Below are positions 10,601 to 22,200 of a DNA stretch of 64,000 bases, in pieces (the first letter of the stretch is position 1; the number at the start of each line of letters is the position of its first letter). A program made the translations under genes and the position numbers. Origin of the DNA: Nymphaea colorata (Eukaryota > Streptophyta > Magnoliopsida > Nymphaeales > Nymphaeaceae); the NCBI RefSeq assembly GCF_008831285.2, contig NC_045145.1, positions 11,966,802 through 12,030,801 of the forward strand, given 5' to 3'. The notes beneath the pieces are model-generated. The model searched no databases. It had not been told where the DNA came from and was given only the letters and a program-made list of their open reading frames with translations.

Positions 10601-13600
10601 AAATCACCTTCCCTTCAAACTAAGTCCTGTAATTTTATTATACACTGTTATACCATATATACTTATATTATGTGCAGTTATATTATATAACTTCTGTTCT
10701 TTAAGTATAGTTTACTATATGTTAATTATATATTCTATATCAACTCATCAAGTGGAAGTTCCAGCCATATGTTAGGTACATATTCAATTAAACTATGAAT
10801 TTCTGTATATATCTTATGTGCTCTAAAACATATTTTGTGGAACCTATGCCAGCCTTCTTACCCATCTTAAAACTTAGGCCCCGTTTGATTGTCGGGGAAA
10901 ACACTATTCATCGAGGTAAAGTTCACTTCCTTGTACGGTTTTTCCGCTCGCCATCAAACGCCAAAAATATTACCTCGAAAAAACTGTACGAGAAGGGAGA
11001 TTTGTTGTTAGGGTTCTCGTCGCTTTGCTCCTTCTCACTGCTCCTCTCCCTCTATCGAAGCCTTCTCCGCAGTCGAAGGCCTCTACCTACGTCGAAGCCC
11101 TCTCCTCTGCGTCGAAGCTCTCTATCCTTATCGGTGCTCCTCTCCCTCCGTCGAAGACCTTTCCTCTGTCGAAGCACTTAGAATATTGCTACTTCCGTCG
11201 GGGGAAGCCCTCTCCTTCTCACTATCTTTTTTCTCTTTCCCCTTCGTGCTGCGTGTGGTTGGAAGAAGCAGTGTTTGTCCCATTCTGGTGAGTCTCTTTT
11301 CCATCTTTGCTGCAACCCCTCTTTACTTTTTCCTCTTTCTAGGCTTAGGCTTAGGCTTTTCATCTGGCTCCTTCAAGGATTTGGTTGAATCTCTTTGCGG
11401 CGTCTCTTCGACTGTAACTCCATAGCCCAGCGTGAGTCCAAGAGGGCAGAGCAGGAAGAAGAGGAAGGAGGCACAAAGTCCGCCTTCGTATGTCTTGAGG
11501 GAATTTGATAGTTAAGAAGTTTGGCATCCGCCACGGTGTCTTATGGTCTCGCTCCATCTTGGTTGAGTGTTTAAGAAAGTTGGGGAATGGTGGTTGCTTA
11601 TCGATGGACTTTTCCTAACTCAGAAGAGAAGAGAAGATCTAATCTTACTTTAACTAAACACTTAACCGGGCTTTTGGTAAATTCTTTAAAAGATTGTGTT
11701 GCTTTGTCCTGCTATGCCTCAACCAATTTCAGATTTGTTCTCATCTAATGTTGTCATCAATCCCGTGGACATCATCTGCACGCTGTTTTGGGACCTCATG
11801 TCTTCTACAAATATGGGAATTGGTCATGAATGTGACTAACAACAAGCAAACAAATGAAATTGGCTTCAAATCAGAACTCATTCCATACTGGAACTCATTC
11901 CAGTTCTTCAATCAGAAGGCTTGTCATTGGTGCAAAAGACTACCCTGTGCATCAAACACAGTTAATTTTACCCAGCAAAATTCTTTCCTGCAATCAAACA
12001 AGGCCTCAAATCGGAAGAGGGTAAAATTTCATCATGTATTTTTTTCCAAAAAAATTTACCATGGTAAATTTACCACGTTAAATTCTTCCCTGCAATCAAA
12101 CAGGGCCTTAGGTTATGATAAAAAGGCCACCAGTTTCGCTTATTTAATGCATGTCTGGTAATCAAAGAAATATGTGCTGACCTCACTTCAACGTAGTTTG
12201 ATGTTAGAGCTGCAAAGAAACAATATGAACTATGTAGATGATAGTCTGCACATGAAGCATAAAACATTTCCTAAGTTACTATGTTGTAAAAATCATCTTT
12301 GATGAATATACTTATCAATTCATGGTCATCAAATATTCAGTACACATGGAACAGAGTAAACGTTTGTTAAATATGGGCAAATTTCTTCATCTTCATTTGC
12401 AGACTAAATGCAATTCTTGATTATGGTAACTAATTTTATCTATATGATTTAATTACAGAAGAGCTCTCAAAGAACAGAAGTTTTAGTAACAAACTAAAAG
12501 TCTGTTAGATATTGGACGCCTTAGGCCAGGCACACCTAGGCAGCGGCTAGACACCTTTGCAACTAAGCATATGACTGAAAAAATCATAATCGTCAAATGT
12601 ATCTTCTCATTTCTATATATTATAGTTTAAATTTTTCAATCTCTTATCTTACATTTCATTAATTTTATGAAGCATCAATCTTTCTTTATCGTCTCTCAGC
12701 ATCAGCTAAATATTCTTGGTTAAATTGTGATTTTGTTCCACCATAAATAATCTAAAAGGCATTTTCGAATTGCCTAGGCCTTCACAATATCTTCTCTGAG
12801 ATAAAATTCTCAATCATTTATTTTGTTTCATCATTATAATGATAAAGGCAAACCGAGTCTCAACAACCCTCAACAATTTCAAATAAGGATGCTCATTAAA
12901 TGTAGAGAGAGCATTTTTGATGGTTTACAATAAAATTTTTGACGCTCCTGACATCTTACTCAATCTCTTTAATCCAGGACGCAAGTTATATGCATTTTGC
13001 AACTTCTTTTGATGCATTGCAAATGATTTTGAGTGCTAGATTTAAACTATGGGCCACACAAGGATTTCAGAATACATGAGTCTGAAGTATGTGACCAATC
13101 AATAGTCTTCAAAAACATAATACCTTTAAGACAATATATAAGAAATTTTGTCAATGTTCTTGTCCTCTTATTAACAGTCCATCCATCTCCCATGACACTA
13201 CTCCTTGTACTTCTCTAACTCAATCTCAATTCATCAGTATGTTCCTGCTTTTTTTAACATTTACATAAGAATCTTGCTTCTCAATTCATGGTAAGAGACA
13301 TTTATGCCTAAGGTCTACTGAAGTATTTACATCTGCAATAGCCTGAAAGTGAAATGATTAAATTGAACACATGCATCATAAAATCATCTCCCAACTACAT
13401 TATTTACTTGTTATTTCATATCTTTGGGAGTCATAGTTGTTTGATTGGCAGGTCAGTAAGCTGTACAGGAAGGAAAAAACTTTTGATTGAGGCTAAAACA
13501 CTCGCCTGACTTGCCACTTGGTTCATCTCTTCTTTTTTGTTAGAACTACCTCCTGCATATATCACCCCTTTGCATTTTTCCCTCAAACTTGCCACCTTCG

Positions 13601-16600
13601 GTCTTACTCTAGCATAAGCAAAATCAAAACTAGGAACCTTAATATAATCTTCATTAGCCTCATCATCCACTTCTCTGGGCTCACTGTAGCCAATTGCTGC
13701 TTCTTCCATATTCTTTCCTAACGTTTTTGCGTTTAGACTTCAGAGCACTAATCATGTCCATGTATTGCTTTGACACAAACGTTGACATTTGTTTATCAGT
13801 TTCACGAATGCACAGAGCTACATTCTCATGCTTCTCGGCTAAATGGTGTTAGCCGAGCAATTCCTGCTAATAAGTCCTTTACAATACTTATGACAATTTT
13901 CAATTGATCATTTTCCTTCACCTATGTATACCATTGCCATGCAAGGTCACTTGAAGCGATGGTTCAAAAAGCCAACAGGAATCTACAATAAAAGTGGGAG
14001 ACATTACACCTTTCATGGTAAAATAAGAATCTCTTCTTTCTTCAACTAGAAATCAATCTCCTATGCATAAACCTATCTTCAAATCAATATTTTCTTCCTT
14101 CCTCACACAACTCTTAAGAGTGTTTAGGACTTAAGTGCGAAGGGACTTTTAAAACTCAAAACTAGAATTTGGGGCTGGGCTGTCTCTGTTTTCAATGATA
14201 TGGGGTATATTGCACTTGTATGCTACAGTCCCCTATCATATGATATGGTGCTATATGGGACTGTTACACCTCTCTAATAGCTAGATATAGGGCTGTAATG
14301 TGTCAATTCCTTCAAATGTTGCCGTACGTATCAGTATATCATATGATACCTACCATACATAAAACACTGTCTTGAGGTGTTGATTATTTCCTTGAAGTAC
14401 ATGTTACTTGAAGGTAGGTCTAATTTGATCATCTTTATTCTTCAAGTTTTCAAGGGATTTTTCAGTGTTTTTCATTTTTATCAAACTCCAACGATGCCAA
14501 CTTCATTCCCACCTTCAAGCTAGATGGAATTACTAGAACATTTGGGTGGGACATTTTGAGACTTATATCAAAGGACAAGGTCTTGGGTGCTATACATCGG
14601 ACACTGTTTCTGAACCTGAAAGTTAGTCACAACGAGGGAAACTGTTAGATGGAGAAGAAAAAGTAAAATCTTCAGATGATTATTATAAAAAAATAATGAA
14701 TGGGGGATGAAGATGACAAAACATTAAGTCGTATTGAATTTAAAATTGGCTCTAATTTACTTTATTAAAAATAGGCTAGTAACTAGACTAATTAACTCGA
14801 GCTTCAAACTAAAAGCTTGCTGGAATATGACAAACAATAAAATAAATTCACCTTAATTTAACTCTTAACTACTCTGGAATTTAAAGGCAACATAAAGTTG
14901 ATGTTAAGAAATCAAGAAATAAAATAAAGAAGTTAAAAACGAACCTTCCCCTTGGATCCTACAGTAGGTGTCCCTTGACATACTCTAATAGGACAAGTTC
15001 CTTTTATGATTGACTCTAATTACAACTTAATTACTCAAAATAAATTGAAATAACTGTACAATTAAAAAAAATTTAATGGCTGATAATTAATATAGTTAAC
15101 TTGATCTATATATTAACTAGCCAAATCAGCAAGAACAAAATCAAACTCTAATTAAGTGGGGCCCAATGAGAGGTCAGACTTCAATGAATGGGGGTCAATT
15201 CGTTGGGGGACCTGCCTATTCCTTGTTTCCGATTCTTAATCTGGTGAAACTAAAACCAAATAAACACAAACTCTAGTAACAATTAGCAACCAGAAAAAAA
15301 ATACAATAATACAAGCAAAGAAGAACAGTGCTACATAATTCCTGGCTAATCATGTTACGAGAAAACAAGGATACGATGCTGCTAATGATTCTAAAGCAAA
15401 CAATATGCTTGATGTCAAAAGAACAACCAACTGAAGGAGTAGAATAACTCAACACTCAAAAGTACTTCATGCAGGACTTTCTATCAACTGAAACCCAAAA
15501 CTTTTAGCAAGTAGGCTGCATTACTACAGAAACATGCTGTTCAGACCAAACAAGTTTTAACTCAATCTGCAGTGATCCAAGAAAAGCAAAAGTTGAATGA
15601 CTAAAAGTTATTCCCAAACTGACAAAGGAATCAGCCCTAACTATGATCCGAAGTTGTAAGAAGAGTGTGCCACTTAGAAACAGATCTAATGTGTTGACAT
15701 CTAGTCTTGCATTAGTAGGAAAGTGAATAGAAAAAAATATAAATGTAGCTTTGACAGTAATAAAGAATGATGACGTTAAACAATACTTGAGATAAAGAAA
15801 CTCCAGTGTCCACACGTCTTATCTAATGCCCATGAACAAGAACAATACACATCAAAGACTTGAACCTAGACCTTAGCAAAACCAGAAATCAAGCAGCTTT
15901 AAACTTCTATATTGTATTCCATTTTCGCATCAAGAATAAAGACCTCTAGATTGGCCCCCACTTATGTAGGCATAGATTCATAACTCTATCTTAAATTAGC
16001 TACAATAAAACAATATTTTTAGAAAAAAAGACCTTTGTGCAGTAAAATAAAATTCTGTCTGAGAACCTAATCTTAGTGGACAAGGTTTGAAGAAAATCCT
16101 AATCTCTACCAGCTAGTGGTGAGAAAGATATCTCTCAAGAAGACAAGTTGGGATGTGAGAAAAGAGCAGAGTAACCTTTGGAAATGTTCCACATGCCCTA
16201 AGATGCCGATTTCTTCAGAACACTATCATTACATGGAATCCACCAGCAGCTATGAAGGATAAAACACAGACAGGTATCAATATGGTGACTGGTGAGGAAA
16301 ATGGAATCCACCAGCAGCTATGAAGGATAAAACACAGACAAGTATCAATATGGTGACTGGTGAGGAAAGGAAAATCAATTGGGAGATAGAAAACAAGGGA
16401 TAGAGAGGGGAAGAAAGAGAGGTCAGAGGGAGTTGAGGGAACACTATGCTCAACTGGCAGAGAAGGCCAATAGAATGGGACATCCCATAGGGCTAGACAA
16501 GTTGCGAGCAGAGATGAATATGGTGCATATGTGTCCCCTAATTCTCAACCACCTATGTGCAAACTATTTTGCAGAGCCTACACTAACTACCAATATTTCT

Positions 16601-19208
16601 ATATAGGGCCTGGGCACCACTTTTGTTGAGATTGTTACCAAATCTGAAACGATAGATAGATTTGGGTTTTGGAGTGGGAATAAAGGTTTTGTCTGGTCTC
16701 CAATGCTTTAAATGTTCGCCTAGATCTGATCTGGATTTTAGATCTTTGTTGGGTTTGCTCTAAAACATAAAATCATCTCTAACTTCCTCGTTTTAGCTCC
16801 AAATTTGCTGAAATTTGAAGCAATACTCTTTAGCACCAGAAACAACATAGAGATGACTTTTAAACTATAAAAACATGGATAAGTGCATGCATTTAATGCC
16901 TAAAGGATGATGAATTTCAACCTATATAAAACATGGATAGCTATTCATTATGAGTAATTATGCTTATGCAATTGAGTTTATTGAAAAGAATATACATAAG
17001 AAGGTGAATTGGTTTGGCTAGTGCAAACTATATTTGATACAAATGTTTTGACAATACAGAATAGTGAGACAAATAGGTATAATGATACAGATGTTAGGTG
17101 ATGAATAAGCTACACTTCACATGCTCATAGGAGAAAGTCAAGTGAAGTTGTACATATTGTATTCAACAGTTAAAATTGGAATTCATGTGTCAAATTATTG
17201 AAAATCAATATACGCTTAGTTAATGTTTTAAGATTGGTCGATGGTGATGATAAGCTTGTCATGAGGTATCTCTATGAAACTATCGATGAAGCAAAAGAGA
17301 CTATTAGGAGAATGTCAAGGGAAAAAAAAGTTGTGTATGCCAATATGGAGGATTATAGATGAGAGGTGGACTGAGCAACTTTATCATGCTCTTCATGCAT
17401 TATCATATTAATTAAATCCTGTCTTGAGATATTTTGCAACATTTAAAATAGATAGAGAAGCGAAACAATGGTTTATCATACTGTATCGAGTCACTAGTCA
17501 CTGAGTCTGACAACAGGATGCCATTCATTGTGAGAAGACAATATATGATAATTGTCAAGATGACGTGAGAAGAAGCCTAGCCATTTGAGATTGAACAATA
17601 ACATGTCCAAACATTCTACATTAAAGTTCAAATTCTCTTTCATAACTTTTATTTAGTAATTTTATTTGTTTTTCTTATAGTGTTTCTTAGTGTTTAGATA
17701 TGTGGTGTAATAGGTTTGGGAGTGACTGCCCAAATAAAAAGGTTTTGCAATTAAAATACTGAACCAAGAGTGTAGTGCATGTAGATGTGAAAGAAGTTGG
17801 AGTCTCTTCGACTAGTCTATACTAAAAAGCAAAATAGAGTCCTAGTGCCACAAAAAACACATTTTTTTTGAAAAAAAATTTAAAAAAATGCGATAAATTA
17901 AATTGCCGTTTAAAACATAAAAAAGGGTAAAAAATGGTTTTTAACGCGTTTTTTTCACTTTTTCATTTTTTCATTTTTTAAAATGCCAAACAGTTTTTTT
18001 TTTCATTTTCTATTTTTTATTTGCAAATCAACTTATGTTGTGATGTTTGTGTTATTAGTTTCTCACTTATTTTATTTTCTTCCTTTTTTTAGTTTTTTTA
18101 ATTTTTTAAAAATTTACCATATTTTTCCTGTTTTTTTCAAGCTCGCCATTATACCCAAGAAAAACCTCTCTGTCTAAAACTCCAAAAACGTTATTTGTGA
18201 CTATGAAATAGATTAGAATATAAAAGGTTGAATGACCTTGTTTATGTTCGATATAATGTGATTGAGAAAAAATAATAAACTAATATAGATTCGATTCACA
18301 AGTTGATCAGTAATATATAATTACTTTGTAGTATTTATTAACAATTTTTTTACTTATTTATTTTAAGCAATTAAAAAAATAATACTTCAACAAGAAAGGT
18401 AGAGCCCAAGTTGATCCTATCAGCTTAGAGCACTTTGATGTATTGGATTCGTGAGTTGAAGAACCAGTCACCATATAAAAATTGTTCAACATTGAAGGAG
18501 CCAAGGAAGTTGATGAGGAGGATATGTGCGTTGGGGAAGATGTTGAATTTGGAGGAGATGATAAACATGTAGATGAAGACGATGAATAATCATATTTTCA
18601 TTTTTCATTTGCATTGAATAATGTATTTCTTCATGTATGGACTTTATGCTTATTTCTCGACGTGTTACACGACTTTATTGTGATTTATGCATGTTAAATT
18701 AGTGAATATTTATTGCTATACTTATGTGTGATATGATTTCTACAGAAACCACATGTCTCTTATTTTTTTTAATTTTTCTATTCTTTTGATTGTTTTAAAA
18801 TTTTAACATTAAAAAAATAAGTTTACAATTTTTTTTAATGTTACGTGACGTTATGTTATATACCTAGCTACTGGCTCAACTATATATATGTGTGTAGAAA
18901 TATAATAGACTATTGTATTATTAAAAAAAAAACATGTATAATACCCAATAAATAAGTCAGCCGTATGAAACAGCAATTAGATGCGTCTTTTTTAAAAAAA
19001 CGCCAGAAAATAAAAAACGTGAAAAAAAGCTTATCATATGCATATTTTTTTTTGCGTTTTTCATATTTATTATTATTATTTTTATTTTTTATAATTGTCA
19101 GGATTTATTAAATGTTTTAAATTTTTAAAAATTTGCTGAGATTTTTCTGAAATATACTACTTTGCTGTATTATACTCGAGAAATTCCTCGTTGTAGAATA
19201 CCTGTACA

Positions 19209-19299
<91 letters not shown>

Positions 19300-22200
19300 C
19301 TTCATTTAAGGAGGACGATTAATGATCATCAGAGGGGGAAGAGATGGGGTTAATGATTGGTGGGGGAGGGAAGGACAAGGAAGAAAGGAAAATAGTTTTC
19401 GAGAGAAATAGGGAGAAGGAAGGAGTGGTGGGGCCAAATTCTTTAGTTTCCACTTTAAAATGTCATGTGTAGGTTTTCATAATTTTTTCCTGAATGTATA
19501 TTGTCGGTTTGTCCTTTTGCATCCACTCACTGGGTTGGGTTGCATTTGTAAGAACTGGCTGAACAGCTAAAGTTAAATATTTGGCATGATATATATATAT
19601 ATATTATATATAAAGGGATAAAAATCAGACCACTTTAAAAATGCTGTAAACAAAATGTGAATGTGTATAAATACTAATGTAATATAAATCATGTTTCAGT
19701 TTAAGTCATTTTTGTTAGAAAAAAAAAGATCTTTCTACTATCAAAACTTTGATGTCATAAGAGCCGTTCATTTTTTTATTATTAAAAAAAATATTTAAGT
19801 AAGAAAACAACTTACTTAATATATGTTTCTCACAAAATCACACTTGAGATCATATCTATAACGTTAGATTGTCAAAAAAAAAAAAAAATTAATTTTAATG
19901 GGTTTGGTTTTTATCTCTTACCCAAGTAACTGGTCTGTTTTTTACTAACCTTCCTAGAGCTCTATCTAATTGTATTTTCATTTCAGATTGATAAATTTCC
20001 GTCGGTAGCCTTCAAGGTATATGATCCAATGTTATTTGTATCGTACGATATGAACGCGTATTGTAATCTTATAAGTCAAAAAAACCTATATGATACACAC
20101 TCGATACGTGTGCGTATCGTACGCGTATTGCACGTATCATGCAATACGGGGGCCGTATCGCACGTATCGTACGATACACCCCCGTATCGCATGATACGGA
20201 AGAAAAATAAAAAAGGGGCTGTCGGGTCCCTTTTCGCGTGTTGTTTTAAAACCAACGCTTCTCTCTCCCTCTTTTATTGTTTGTAAACACTGCAAGAGAC
20301 GTGGGAGGGAGAGATTTTCTCCATTTGCATCAAGTTTTGCTGGTGAAAAAGCTTTCTTTCTCGTTGTGGGGAGTCTAGGGACGGTGGGAAGCTTGGAGAA
20401 AGAGGGTTTTTTTATTTTTCCAACAGCAAGAAGGTAATAAATAACTCATTTTCGCCATTGAATCGTTCATTTCTCTTATTTCCTACATTTATTTGTATGT
20501 TTTTACTTGTTTTGTGAAAATATAATGTCAGATCCTGCATGGAAGTGGTGTGAAAGGGTGAATCCCAAAGATAGGTTAAAAGTTAAGTGCAATTATTGTA
20601 AGCAAATCATATCAAGAGGGATCTCTCGCTTTAAACACCATATAGCCTAAGTCACATGGGTACTTTAATAAGGTCCACGTACCCGTGTCGCTGTACCCGT
20701 ACCCAAAATGGGTACTTTGACACTTTGGTACCTATAGATCCAAACTGCTTAATTTTACTTTGATTTAATTTTTCCACCTTGTTTTTTATTCTATTCTTTG
20801 GATGTGAAAATTCGATTGATGTTCATATTTGACTAGAAGCCTGCTTGGTTGTCCATATGTTTAAAGTTTTTTATAGGTTTCTTAAACACATTGCTGCAAG
20901 AGTCGTTGATATTTTCTATGTTATTTATTTGTTTATGTTGATGTATATTCTTTATTTTGATACATATTTTCTAAGTATTTCTTATTGTTTATATATATAT
21001 ACAGCCATACCCGCACACCTAAGTTTTTTGAAAATGGTCAGTACTTGTATCCGCAGCGGCACCCGTACCCGTACCTATGTGACATAACATATAGCTGGTA
21101 CACACAGCGATGTGGCTCAATGCAACGGCCCCCGAGAGAACCCATTGCCAGCCTATGTAAGGCACCAATGTTTGAAGCTTATTAATGCCGTGAAAGCAAG
21201 CAGGATTGAAAAGGAAATGCAAGATGCAGATGTAGGATATGGGGACCCATATGAAGAGGAAGGAAGCGAAGGTGATGATGTTGAGCTCGAAGAAGAAGTT
21301 GTTGGTGTCAGTTTGGGAACAACTAAAGGGAAAGACATCATGCATACAGGTGGTTCTTCTTCAACTGCAACAAAAAAAAAGAAGAGGTGCGAGTACAGTT
21401 TTACGAGGACGTGGTAGGAGTGGGGGTCGTACTGGTGGTGGTAGAGTACCTACTATGAAGTCGAGTAATATGTTTGGTTCGATCAAGAATTTTTTCCCCA
21501 ATTATATTGCTGTTGGTTCTCAACCTGAGACTCGTACAACCATGTGTTCAAAGGATATTGTTGAAGCAGTAGATGAAACCATAGGAAGGTGGTTCTATGG
21601 CGCATCCATTCCCTTCAATGCAGCAAACTCTTTTCATTTTCAGGCTATAGTAGATGCGATTGCTACTGTAAGTCGAGGGTATAAAATGCCATCTTTTCAT
21701 AAATTGCGAGGTAAAATTCTCAATAATGTAGTTAGAGATGTCAAGGCATATTATGATGAATTGAAATTGAGCTGGAAACAGACAAGATGCAGTGTAATGG
21801 CTGATGGGTGGACAAACATCAAGAACAGAACATTGGTAAACTTCCTTGTATATTGCCCCTTTGGTACAATGTTCTTAAAATCTGTTGTTTTCTCTGATAC
21901 TCCTAAGACTGCTGATGTTTTGTTTGAGGTTTTTGATAAAGTTATACAAGAAGTTGGGCCTCAAAATGTCGTGCAATTTATCACTGATAATGCAGCAAAT
22001 TATAAAGCTATAGGTGAAATGTTAGCAGCACGATATAGGACATTTTATTGGAGCCCATGTGCTGCTCACTGTGTAAATCTAATGCTTTAAGATCTTGGTG
22101 AAAGAGATGGTATGAAGTTTACAGTTCAAAGGTGCCAAGAAATCACGAAGTTTATTTATAATCATGCTTATGTCTTGAATTTGATGAGGAAATTCACAAA

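Noticed and set aside
10505-12570. CCTAGGC-rich words at 10505-10590 and 12520-12570 as ends of one larger element around the Harbinger-like element
   Set aside because: They are not clearly inverted or duplicated with respect to each other, and the TTA duplications at 10874 and 12108 already explain the insertion between them.
17983-18177. Phe/Leu-rich short protein at 17983-18177
   Set aside because: Lies inside the T-rich insertion at 17840-18205; the composition is explained by poly-T.
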